From Anaerococcus sp. AGMB09787 (lineage in GTDB: Bacteria; Bacillota; Clostridia; Tissierellales; Peptoniphilaceae): a stretch of 64,000 bases of DNA. Each line of letters opens with the position of its first letter. Position 1 is the first letter of the stretch. Position numbers and translations under genes: made by a program. The stretch lies in NCBI RefSeq assembly GCF_022808955.1, contig NZ_JAKZEY010000001.1, positions 62,001 to 126,000 of the forward strand. Reading direction: 5' to 3'. The notes under the pieces are model-generated. The model was not told the DNA's origin. It did not search any database and saw nothing but the letters and a program-made list of their open reading frames with translations. This document shows positions 12,236-19,957 of the stretch, in pieces.

Positions 12236-12807
12236 ATGTAAGGTAGATTTATTTTGAATATGGCAAGTTTATATTGATATGGTGCATTAGATAAATTGAG
12301 AAGTGCTGAGATATAGAAATTTTAAAAGGACCGATTTTCTTTTAGCCAAGCTTTTGAAATATTACAATATATCTGATAAAGTAACTGGTAATTTGTACAA
12401 TTTGGAAAACGTTGGCTGCGGGTATTTTACAGCTAGCAAAGTAAATACGTAAAGTAAAAATATTGTGGACGGTTTAAAAGCTATAAGGGATTTTGATGCT
12501 GATGGAATTATGGCTAGAGCTGGTGGACCAATTATAGATACTGCCAAACTATTTCTATAATCAATGGGAACAACGAGTATGAAAAATGTTGAGGTATTTG
12601 TTGGAGAAGTGATAAGAAAAATTATGGTATTTCGATAATCGCTATTTCTACAACTGCCGGAACAGCTGAAGAAGTTGAATACCTCTAGATTTGAAGGAGA
12701 TAGATAAATAGTCGACTATAAATTTTCTGGGAAAATCTCTTATGGATGTAAACCGGTACAGTCAAGGGAATCGATAATTGATGCAATCAAAGAACTTTAT
12801 AGAAATT
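12236..12807 (+). pseudogene. ruined iron-containing alcohol dehydrogenase (lactaldehyde reductase type?)
   Basis: A good ribosome site (AGGGAGG) is followed by ATG TAA at 12236. Family pieces then appear in shifting frames: RFILNMASLY.YGALDKL (N-terminal strand and glycine turn), GIMARAGGPIIDTAKLFL around 12505-12560 (NAD-binding GGG..DTAK motif), ISTTAGTAEEVEYL around 12645-12690 (the PTTAGTGSEV motif), and a plausible C-terminal end CKPVQSRESIIDAIKELYRN. It spans about 570 bases where the family needs about 1150, with several stops and frameshifts, so it is dead. Position at the head of the cluster suggests it once reduced lactaldehyde like FucO; that is inference. Confidence 0.75.
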
Positions 12808-12840
12808 AATTTAGTATAAGTATAAATTAGGGAGGAAATT

Positions 12841-13632
12841 ATGGATTTAAATTTAAAGGATAAGGTATTTATTATAACTGGTGGTTTCAAAGGCATAGGT
12901 AGAGCTATTTCTTTACAACTTGCAAAAGAAGGTGCAATACCAGTCGTGTTAAATAGGAAAAATGATGTAGCTGAAGAATATGAGAATACTTTAAAAGAAA
13001 TAACTGATAATTATTCAATATATTATATAGATTTAAATAATACAGCACAAATCGCTCCTATTGTACAAGAGGTAGTAGATAAATATGGTAAAATCAATGG
13101 TATTGTTAATAATGCGGGAAGGAATGATAATCTAAGTTTGGAAGAAACAAGTTGGGAAGATTTTGAAAAATCAATTCATTCAAACTTAACCCATTATTAT
13201 GAATTAGTCCATCAATCAGTTAAGTATTTAAAAGAGAGTAAGGGTGCGGTAGTTAATATTTCTTCTAAAACCGCTCTTACCGGACAAGGCAAAACATCAG
13301 CTTATGCAGCAGCTAAGGGTGCTATATTAGGACTTACAAGAGAATGGGCAGCTGCACTAGCAAAAGATGATGTAAGAGTAAATGCTATAGTTGTTTCTGA
13401 ATCATGGACTCCACTTTATCAAGATTGGATAAAGACATTTGGTGATAAAGAAGAACAAGAAGCCAGATTAAAAGTAATAACAGATAAAATTCCTCTAGGA
13501 AAAAGAATGACGGATCCTAAAGAGATTGCGAATACCGCGGCATTCTTACTTTCTGATAGGGCATCACATACAACAGGCCAATGGGTATTTGTTGACGGAG
13601 GATATGTACACTTAGATAGAGCACTAAATTAA
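12841..13632 (+). CDS. SDR oxidoreductase, probable L-fucose dehydrogenase
   Basis: This 263-residue classical short-chain dehydrogenase has the cofactor glycine motif TGGFKGIG (13-20), NNAG at 90-93, catalytic Ser142, Tyr155 and Lys159 (YAAAK), and a C-terminal end GGYVHLDRAL. In the known non-phosphorylative fucose route such an enzyme oxidises L-fucose to the lactone (FucX/Cj0485 type). A relative oxidises 2-keto-3-deoxy-fuconate, so either step is possible. It is the first intact gene behind the promoter, with AGGGAGG before the ATG, 18 bases ahead of the fucP-like gene. Assignment to fucose rests on the neighbours. Confidence 0.8.
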   Translation: MDLNLKDKVFIITGGFKGIGRAISLQLAKEGAIPVVLNRKNDVAEEYENTLKEITDNYSIYYIDLNNTAQIAPIVQEVVDKYGKINGIVNNAGRNDNLSLEETSWEDFEKSIHSNLTHYYELVHQSVKYLKESKGAVVNISSKTALTGQGKTSAYAAAKGAILGLTREWAAALAKDDVRVNAIVVSESWTPLYQDWIKTFGDKEEQEARLKVITDKIPLGKRMTDPKEIANTAAFLLSDRASHTTGQWVFVDGGYVHLDRALN

Positions 13633-13650
13633 TGGAGCGGATCGAATATA

Positions 13651-14889
13651 ATGACTAATACAAAATATGATAAAAAAGCTAAAATAGCTATATATTTAGT
13701 AACCTTCTTATTCTTTGCTTGGGGGTTAACAATGAATCTGGTAAATGCATTGAATACTCCTATGGCAAATTATATGGAAATATCTCAAACTAAAGCGAGT
13801 TTGTTACAATTAGCCTACTATGGAGCTTACTTCTTTCTAGCTATACCGGCATCAATAGTTGCTAGAAAATTTGGCTATAAAGTTGGTATGATGATGGGTC
13901 TTTTGCTGTTTATAATAGGTGCTGTATTAACAATGCCCGCCACATACACAATGTCTTATGGTTTATTCTTGTTTGCTATGTTTGTAACGGCATCAGGAGC
14001 TGCTACATTGGAAACAAATTGTAATCCGTATATAACAAAACTAGGAGATCCTAAAAAAGAATCATTTAGACTAAATCTTGCTCAATCTTTTAACGGAGTA
14101 GGAAATATAGTCGGACCATTTATACTGGGATCTTTAATAGGAGAAACAATAGCTCCCGGACAAAGTGGATTTGAAGTGGCAAAAAGTGAATTTTTAACCG
14201 GAACCAGAACTATATACATCGGCATAGCAATAGCTATAGCAATAGTATTTTTGTTCTTCTTCTTTATAAAATTACCAAGCCCTGATAATGATGATGAACA
14301 AGTATCTAACGAATCAACACCTGTAGTTTTAAAAAGATTGTTCAATGTTAAGCACTTTAGATTAGGTGTTATTGCAGCTTTTATATTCATAGGACTTCAA
14401 GTCGTAGGAATGAGCTTATTTTCATCATATGCGATGGAATTTTGGAAAGGAATGAGTGCAGGAACGGCTACTAAATATCTATCAATAGTATCTTTACTAT
14501 TTACAGTAGGAAGATTTATAACAACCCCTCTTATGAACAAGGTCTCACCTAATAAGATATTGGGAATATATATGACAATAAGTGCCATCTTAATGGGAGT
14601 CGTAAGTCTAGGATTCGGCAAATTTTCAGTAATAGCATTCATGGTTGCATATCTATTTATATCAATAGGTTTCCCAACAATCTATTCTCTATCCTTGGTT
14701 GGAATAAAGGGTAATGATGCGAAAACAGGAGCATCACTTCTTACAATGAGTATAGTTGGAGCAGCTTTAATACCAGTATTGATATCAGCAATCGGAGATA
14801 AATTAAGTTTACAAGTTGCAATGGCAATTACCGCCGTAGGATTTATATATTGTGCTTGGTATGGTTTTGTTGGATCTAAAAGGAGATAA
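13651..14889 (+). CDS. fucP: FucP-type L-fucose permease (MFS)
   Basis: This 412-residue, twelve-segment MFS protein carries FucP-family blocks: FFAWGLTMNL near 21-30, LETNCNPYITKLG at 120-132 and RLNLAQSFNGVGNIVGP after it. Glu121 corresponds to E. coli FucP Glu135 in the sugar/proton pocket. By eye the position of E. coli Asp46, the other proton-linked acid, is Asn32 here, which could alter coupling. It should bring L-fucose or a similar deoxysugar across the membrane. The stop codon overlaps the ribosome site of the amidohydrolase gene. Confidence 0.85.
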   Translation: MTNTKYDKKAKIAIYLVTFLFFAWGLTMNLVNALNTPMANYMEISQTKASLLQLAYYGAYFFLAIPASIVARKFGYKVGMMMGLLLFIIGAVLTMPATYTMSYGLFLFAMFVTASGAATLETNCNPYITKLGDPKKESFRLNLAQSFNGVGNIVGPFILGSLIGETIAPGQSGFEVAKSEFLTGTRTIYIGIAIAIAIVFLFFFFIKLPSPDNDDEQVSNESTPVVLKRLFNVKHFRLGVIAAFIFIGLQVVGMSLFSSYAMEFWKGMSAGTATKYLSIVSLLFTVGRFITTPLMNKVSPNKILGIYMTISAILMGVVSLGFGKFSVIAFMVAYLFISIGFPTIYSLSLVGIKGNDAKTGASLLTMSIVGAALIPVLISAIGDKLSLQVAMAITAVGFIYCAWYGFVGSKRR

Positions 14890-14890
14890 T

Positions 14891-15682
14891 ATGGCAGAAA
14901 AATTGAAAATGATAGATACCCATTTTCATATATGGGATTTAAATAGGCAAAATTTACCTTGGTTGGATGACGTTAAAGAATTGCAAGCTAGCTTTTCTAT
15001 TGACGATTATTTAAAAGCTTATGAAGACATAGATGATATAGATTTTAAGGGAGGAGTTTATGTTGAAGTTGATTCAGATAATCCTTACCTAGAAGATGAA
15101 ATAATCTATGATATAAAGAAAAATAATGATAAATTATTAGGAGTTGTAGCCAGATCTGAAGTTTCGCCTTCAATGAGACTTCCTATATTTTCTATTGGAG
15201 TAAGAGAACCCCTACACGTAGATAGTTCAAAAAGAGGAAGATGCTTGGAAGATAGCTTTATTGAGGGAATAAAAGAATTAAGTGCCAATAAATTTACTTT
15301 CGATTCATGCAACAGGGTAGATGAATTGGGAGATTTAGTTAAATTAATGGAAAAAGTTCCTGATGCTAAGGTTGTCTTGAATCACCTGGGAAATGTAGAA
15401 AGTCTAAGCAGTGATTATAAGGATAATATGAAAGCATTAGCAAAATTTCCGAATCTGTATTTGAAAGTTTCAGGTTATCCAACAGGAGATAAGAAATTTG
15501 TAAAAGAACTATTACAATTTATAAAGGAGACTTTCTCAGCCGATAAATTGATGTATGCTTCAAATTGGCCTGTAATAAAGACTTATTCAAATTTAAAAGA
15601 GCACTTGAGTATATTGAGAGAAGAGTTTTACGATAATGAAGATTTCTTCTATAATAATGCTAAAAGATGCTACGGGTTATAG
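14891..15682 (+). CDS. amidohydrolase-2 family lactonase, probable L-fuconolactonase
   Basis: This 263-residue metal-dependent TIM-barrel hydrolase opens with the metal-binding motif IDTHFHIWDL (His11 and His13). It continues with VVLNHLGN and YASNWPV, which carry further active-site His and acidic positions. The FHIWDL..LPW start is typical of sugar lactonases that open fuconolactone, galactarolactone or rhamnonolactone. In this cluster it would hydrolyse L-fuconolactone to L-fuconate. The frame is open further upstream, but the ATG at 14891 is chosen because AAAGGAGATAAT precedes it directly. Confidence 0.8.
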   Translation: MAEKLKMIDTHFHIWDLNRQNLPWLDDVKELQASFSIDDYLKAYEDIDDIDFKGGVYVEVDSDNPYLEDEIIYDIKKNNDKLLGVVARSEVSPSMRLPIFSIGVREPLHVDSSKRGRCLEDSFIEGIKELSANKFTFDSCNRVDELGDLVKLMEKVPDAKVVLNHLGNVESLSSDYKDNMKALAKFPNLYLKVSGYPTGDKKFVKELLQFIKETFSADKLMYASNWPVIKTYSNLKEHLSILREEFYDNEDFFYNNAKRCYGL

Positions 15683-15689
15683 TGAGAAA

Positions 15690-15719
15690 ATCTTATTTAC
15701 AATAAAAATATAATAAGAT
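15690..15719 (+). other. small inverted repeat between lactonase and permease genes
   Basis: ATCTTATT (15690-15697) pairs with AATAAGAT (15712-15719) over 14 bases, ending just before the ribosome site of the next gene. It has no T run, so an mRNA stability or processing hairpin is more likely than a terminator. Confidence 0.35.
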
Positions 15720-15729
15720 AGGAGAATTT

Positions 15730-16716
15730 ATGATTTTAAAATTTTTGAAAAAAATTCCTGCCGGAATGATGATTGTTCCAATGTTCATTTCATCACTTAT
15801 AAACTCGTTTTTTCCCGATCTATTACAGATAGGTTCATTTACAACCGCTGTTTTTACAAGCGCTGGAACTTCTGCTATTCTTGGTGTGCAACTAGTTTGT
15901 ATGGGGGCTCAGTTAAGAGTAAAGGAATTAGCAGAAGTTGTTAAAAGAGGCGGGGTTCTCCTTCTATCAAAATATATAATAGGAGCGATAATTGGAATTT
16001 TAATAGGTAAATTTTTTGGAAAAGAAGGTGTATTTGGTCTTACAACCTTGGCTATAATAAGTGCTATTACCAATTCCAACGGATCCATGTATTTGGCATT
16101 GAATGTTGAATATGGTGATGAAGTTGATCAGACAGCGATGAGTCTTTTGTCAATTAACGATGGACCGTTTCTAACATTGATTACTTTAGGAGCTAGTGGT
16201 TTGGCACAAATACCTATACAATCATTAATAGCTGTTATTGTTCCTATAGTCTTTGGTATGGTGATAGGTAATATAGATAAAAAAATGAGTGAATTTTTGG
16301 AACCGGGCATTGGATTACTTCTACCTTTTGTAGGAATAACTCTGGGAGCTGGTATCGATGTTAAAGGAATAGTTTCCGGTGGAGCTCCCGGTATACTTTT
16401 AGGAATAATTACAATTTGTGTAAGTGGACCTTTTGTAGTTTTGTGTGATAGGATATTTAATAAAAGGCCTGGATATGCCGGATGGGCAGTTTCATCAACA
16501 GCCGGAAACGCAATTGCAGTACCTGCAGTTGTTGCATCAATTGATCCTACCCGGGCACCTTACGTAGCAGCTGCAACTACTCAAGTAGCAGCATCTACAG
16601 TTATGACTGCTATATTTATTCCTATAATAACAGCTTGGCGGGCTAAGAAATTTGGCTCTCCAAAATATCCTTTACCGGGTCAAGATTTTAGTAAAAAAGA
16701 TTGGAAGAAACAATAG
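15730..16716 (+). CDS. KdgT-type 2-keto-3-deoxy sugar acid permease
   Basis: This 328-residue membrane protein has about ten hydrophobic segments. KdgT family landmarks include KKIPAGMMIVPMF at the N-terminus, GSFT, LSTLAL-like TTLAIISAITNSNGSMYLAL, SINDGPFLTLITLG and STAGNAIAVPAVVA. Characterised members import 2-keto-3-deoxygluconate by H+ symport. Here the likely cargo is a fuconate-type or keto-deoxy acid, giving the cell a second entry point into the pathway below the sugar dehydrogenase. This gene replaces the second MFS transporter of the Campylobacter locus. It has AGGAG before the ATG. Confidence 0.8.
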   Translation: MILKFLKKIPAGMMIVPMFISSLINSFFPDLLQIGSFTTAVFTSAGTSAILGVQLVCMGAQLRVKELAEVVKRGGVLLLSKYIIGAIIGILIGKFFGKEGVFGLTTLAIISAITNSNGSMYLALNVEYGDEVDQTAMSLLSINDGPFLTLITLGASGLAQIPIQSLIAVIVPIVFGMVIGNIDKKMSEFLEPGIGLLLPFVGITLGAGIDVKGIVSGGAPGILLGIITICVSGPFVVLCDRIFNKRPGYAGWAVSSTAGNAIAVPAVVASIDPTRAPYVAAATTQVAASTVMTAIFIPIITAWRAKKFGSPKYPLPGQDFSKKDWKKQ

Positions 16717-16726
16717 GGGAGGATTT

Positions 16727-17020
16727 ATGATAAATGCTTTAATTATAAATGAAAAAGATAATGTAATAGTAGCAATCGAACCTATAGAAAAAGGGGATGA
16801 GGTAGAGTATAAAGATCTAGATGGACAAATTAAAAAAGTTAAAGCTCTGGATAATATTAAGATATACCATAAAATTGCTATTCGTGATATAGCAAAGGAT
16901 AGTACCGTTATAAAATACGGTGAACATATAGGATTTGCTCTAAGAGATATAAAAATTGGAGAACATGTCCACGACCATAATACTGAAGGTCGTCGTGAAG
17001 ATCTGGAAGCTATTGAATAA
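16727..17020 (+). CDS. UxaA-type dehydratase, N-terminal (SAF) subunit
   Basis: This 97-residue protein is a stand-alone SAF domain as found at the N-terminus of altronate/galactarate dehydratases. It contains NVIVAIEPIEKGD, IKIYHKIAIRDI, VIKYGEHIGFA and GEHVHDHN. The larger catalytic part is the next gene, so the enzyme is split into two polypeptides as in the Campylobacter fuc locus (Cj0482/Cj0483). I start at ATG 16727 behind GGGGAGG, although the frame runs further upstream. The complex would dehydrate L-fuconate to 2-keto-3-deoxy-L-fuconate. Confidence 0.85.
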   Translation: MINALIINEKDNVIVAIEPIEKGDEVEYKDLDGQIKKVKALDNIKIYHKIAIRDIAKDSTVIKYGEHIGFALRDIKIGEHVHDHNTEGRREDLEAIE

Positions 17021-17037
17021 GAAAGGAGACTTAGTTT

Positions 17038-18210
17038 ATGACTAAAACTTTTTTAGGATATAAAAGAAGTGATGGAAAAGTCGGAATAAGAAATCATGTG
17101 CTTGTATTACCATGCTCTGTTTGTGCTTCAGACACAACCAGGATAATAGCCGGAAAATATGAAAACGCAGTTACATTTAATATGCAACTAGGATGTTCTC
17201 AAATTGGTAAAGATTTCGAATACACGGTAGATACAATATCAGGTTTCGCAGCAAATCCTAACATATATGCTACAGTTTTGGTATCTCTAGGATGCGAAAC
17301 AGCACAAATTAAACTGGTAAAAGAAAGAATAGAAGAGAGAACTAATAAGCCTTTAAAATCTGTCGTTATACAAGAAGAAGGCGGAACTATAAAGGCTATT
17401 GAAAAAGCAAGTTCATATGTTGAAGAGTTCCTGGAAGAAGCGGATAAATTGGAAAGAGAAGAATTTCCGATATCAGAGTTAATCATGGGAACAGAATGTG
17501 GGGGTTCAGATCCTACAAGTGGACTAGCATCCAATGTACTAATCGGTAATTTGTCAGATAAAATGGTTGAAAATGGTGGTACTACAGTATTAAGTGAAAC
17601 TACCGAATTCATAGGGGCTGAACATATACTGGCAAGACGAGCTAAAAATGACGAAGTTAAAAAAAGAATTTATGATATAGTTCATAGATATGAGGATCAT
17701 ATAAGAATCAATACTGGTGAGGAAGTAAGAGAAGGAAATCCGTCACCGGGAAATAAAGAAGGCGGTCTTACAACTCTTGAAGAGAAATCCCTTGGTTGTA
17801 TACACAAGGGTGGAACGACAAGCGTAAATCAAGTTTATGATTATGCAAAAGATTTAAAGACAAAAGAAGGCTTAGTAATAATGGATACACCCGGCAATGA
17901 CCCTTCATCAGTTGCGGGTATGATTGCAGGAGGATGCCAAATAGTAGTATTCTCAACGGGAAGAGGAACACCGACAGGTAATCCTATAGCACCTGTTATA
18001 AAAATTACAGGCAATAGAGAAACAGCAAAAAATATGGCTGATAACTTGGACCGGGATGCATCTCCAACTATATACGGAGAAAAATCTATGGATGAATTGG
18101 CAGACCAATATTTTGACGAATTAATTGAATTTTGTAATGGAAAATTAACAAAAGCTGAAGCATTGGGATATACTGAGCTTGCTATACAAAGGGGAGCGAA
18201 TTTCGTATAA
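17038..18210 (+). CDS. UxaA-type dehydratase, large subunit (probable L-fuconate dehydratase)
   Basis: This 390-residue protein is the C-terminal domain family of altronate/galactarate dehydratases. Landmarks are FLGYKRSDGKVGIRNHVLVLP at the start, GTECGGSDPTSGLASN, NPSPGNKEGGLTTLEEKSLG and STGRGTPTGNPIAPV. Conserved cysteines fit the iron-dependent active site of this family. It pairs with the SAF subunit 17 bases upstream, preceded by AAAGGAG. Substrate (fuconate rather than altronate) is inferred from the FucP-like and lactonase neighbours. Confidence 0.88.
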   Translation: MTKTFLGYKRSDGKVGIRNHVLVLPCSVCASDTTRIIAGKYENAVTFNMQLGCSQIGKDFEYTVDTISGFAANPNIYATVLVSLGCETAQIKLVKERIEERTNKPLKSVVIQEEGGTIKAIEKASSYVEEFLEEADKLEREEFPISELIMGTECGGSDPTSGLASNVLIGNLSDKMVENGGTTVLSETTEFIGAEHILARRAKNDEVKKRIYDIVHRYEDHIRINTGEEVREGNPSPGNKEGGLTTLEEKSLGCIHKGGTTSVNQVYDYAKDLKTKEGLVIMDTPGNDPSSVAGMIAGGCQIVVFSTGRGTPTGNPIAPVIKITGNRETAKNMADNLDRDASPTIYGEKSMDELADQYFDELIEFCNGKLTKAEALGYTELAIQRGANFV

Positions 18211-18232
18211 AATAAAGAATTTAGGAGGAAAT

Positions 18233-19132
18233 ATGTGTGAAATAATAGTACCGGTTGTTACGGTATTTGATGAAAATGAAAAGCCTGATTTTGAACAAAA
18301 TAAAAAAGTTATAGATTTTCTGGTAGAAGGCGGAGTTGATGGAATTCTTGTTCTCGGTTCTACTGGAGAATTTACGGTCTTGGATTATGAAGACAAATTA
18401 CAATTTGCAAAAGACTATTATGACTATACAAATGGTAGAGTAGATCTTTACTTTGGCAGTAATTGTCCATCATTTGAAGATACTTTGAATTTAAGTAATG
18501 AAGCTATTAAAATAGGCTACAAGGGAGTTATGGTAGTAGGTCCATATTATTATGGAACGGATGATGAAAAAATGACAATCTACTATGATAAATTGGCCAA
18601 AAATGTTGATGGTAATATTTATATATATAACTTCCCTGATAGGAGCGGTTATTCTATATCACCTGAGGCTTATAGAAAATTAGTGTTAGACAACAAAAAT
18701 ATAGTTGGTCTAAAAGATTCCGTTATGGAACCCCTCCATACTAATAGACTTTGCAGGGCTACTGAAAATTTAGGAACTAAAATTTATTCAGGTTACGATG
18801 ACCAATTTTTGTATAATTTATCTACAGGTGGATCAGGTTGTATAGGAGCCTTATCAAACTTAGTTCCTGATATTTGGTCCGATTTGGTAAAATCAACCAG
18901 AGAAAAGGACTTCGATAGAATGTTCAAACTATCAGGATTAATCCATAAACTAATGCCTCTATATGACTTGGATAGTAACTTTGCTCATCTATTTAAAAGA
19001 CTTATGGCTGTCAGAGGCGTTGATATTTCTTCCAAGTCAACATTCCCTTATGACCAATTGGATGAAAAAGTATTTGAAAAAGGTAAAAAATTATTGGAGA
19101 AAGTAATTGAAGAATACCAAGAATTAAAGTAG
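18233..19132 (+). CDS. DapA-family aldolase, probable 2-keto-3-deoxy-fuconate aldolase
   Basis: This 299-residue member of the dihydrodipicolinate synthase/N-acetylneuraminate lyase family has GSTGE at 42-46, Tyr132 in IYNFPDRSG and the Schiff-base Lys161 in NIVGLKDS. It is a class I pyruvate aldolase. Here it would split 2-keto-3-deoxy-L-fuconate into pyruvate and L-lactaldehyde, the role proposed for Cj0481. A housekeeping DapA is less likely given the catabolic operon. The start is ATG 18233 behind AGGAGG; the frame extends further upstream into the dehydratase gene. Confidence 0.82.
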   Translation: MCEIIVPVVTVFDENEKPDFEQNKKVIDFLVEGGVDGILVLGSTGEFTVLDYEDKLQFAKDYYDYTNGRVDLYFGSNCPSFEDTLNLSNEAIKIGYKGVMVVGPYYYGTDDEKMTIYYDKLAKNVDGNIYIYNFPDRSGYSISPEAYRKLVLDNKNIVGLKDSVMEPLHTNRLCRATENLGTKIYSGYDDQFLYNLSTGGSGCIGALSNLVPDIWSDLVKSTREKDFDRMFKLSGLIHKLMPLYDLDSNFAHLFKRLMAVRGVDISSKSTFPYDQLDEKVFEKGKKLLEKVIEEYQELK

Positions 19133-19165
19133 TGTGATATAATATACCATGAGACAGGAGGAATC

Positions 19166-19957
19166 ATGGAAGAAAAATTGCACAACCCCACACTAAGGGT
19201 AGTTAAAATTCTTGAACTCGTTAATAACTATGAAGATGGGATTTCCTTTGCAAATATATCTAAGAAACTCTCTATTCCCAAAAGCACACTTAGTCCAATC
19301 CTAAAAACTTTAGAAAAAACAAACTTTCTCGAAAAAACAGACAAAGGATGCTATATAGCATCCTTTAAACTTTTTCAATTAGGTTTATCCTATTCCGGAC
19401 GTCTTGATATTTTATCTATGATAAGAAAACAGATGGAAGTGGTAGTTAAAGAAATTGGAGAAATTGTTCAATTCGGTATTTTGGTAGATGATATGGTCTT
19501 ATATTTGGAGAAGGTAAATGCCCATGATAACATCGAAATAGTAAGCTCCGTTGGCAAAAAGTTACCGGCAATAAATACCGCATTAGGTAAGGCTTTGTTA
19601 TCAGAATATAATGACGATGAGATAAGAGAACAATATAAAAATTATGAATTTGTCAGCTACACAGAAAAATCAATAAAAAATGTCGATCAACTTCTTGAGC
19701 ATATTTATAGGGTTAGACAACTTGGTTTTGCTACAGAAAATCAAGAATTTACTACAAATACATCTTGTATTGCAGTTCCTATTAGAGAAAATGGTGTTAT
19801 AAAGGGAGCAATGTCTGCAACCTATCCTGTATTTAGAAAAACTGCAAATAAAGAAAAAGAAATTGCGAAAGTTTTGCTAGAACAAAAAGAAATAATAGAA
19901 GATATAATAAAAATACAAAATTTAAAATTGGATTTTGTAGATAGGAGAAAGCAATGA
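19166..19957 (+). CDS. IclR-family transcription regulator of the cluster
   Basis: This 263-residue protein has an N-terminal winged helix (ISFANISKKLSIPKSTLSPILKTLEKTNFLEK, about 22-55) and a C-terminal IclR effector domain (GKKLPAINTALGKALLSEY, then FATENQEFTTNTSCIAVPIREN). Regulators of this family often repress sugar-acid operons and respond to a pathway intermediate. The equivalent gene in Campylobacter (Cj0480c) sits in its fuc locus. AGGAGG precedes the ATG, and its stop overlaps the ATG of the FAH gene by four bases. Its likely target is the palindrome at 12205-12218. Confidence 0.85.
   Translation: MEEKLHNPTLRVVKILELVNNYEDGISFANISKKLSIPKSTLSPILKTLEKTNFLEKTDKGCYIASFKLFQLGLSYSGRLDILSMIRKQMEVVVKEIGEIVQFGILVDDMVLYLEKVNAHDNIEIVSSVGKKLPAINTALGKALLSEYNDDEIREQYKNYEFVSYTEKSIKNVDQLLEHIYRVRQLGFATENQEFTTNTSCIAVPIRENGVIKGAMSATYPVFRKTANKEKEIAKVLLEQKEIIEDIIKIQNLKLDFVDRRKQ

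Noticed and set aside
16727-18210. Split altronate dehydratase as a frameshifted single gene
   Set aside because: Each part has its own ribosome site and start, and the same split occurs in the Campylobacter locus, so two subunits are more likely than a broken gene.
12841-19132. Cluster as a galacturonate/altronate pathway because of UxaA and KdgT
   Set aside because: No UxaC, UxaB, KdgK or KdgA-type gene is present, while FucP-type porter, lactonase, SDR and DapA-family aldolase fit the deoxysugar route better.
18233-19132. Housekeeping dihydrodipicolinate synthase dapA
   Set aside because: Active-site Lys and Tyr are shared by the whole family; position inside a catabolic operon with IclR and UxaA genes argues for a keto-deoxy acid aldolase.
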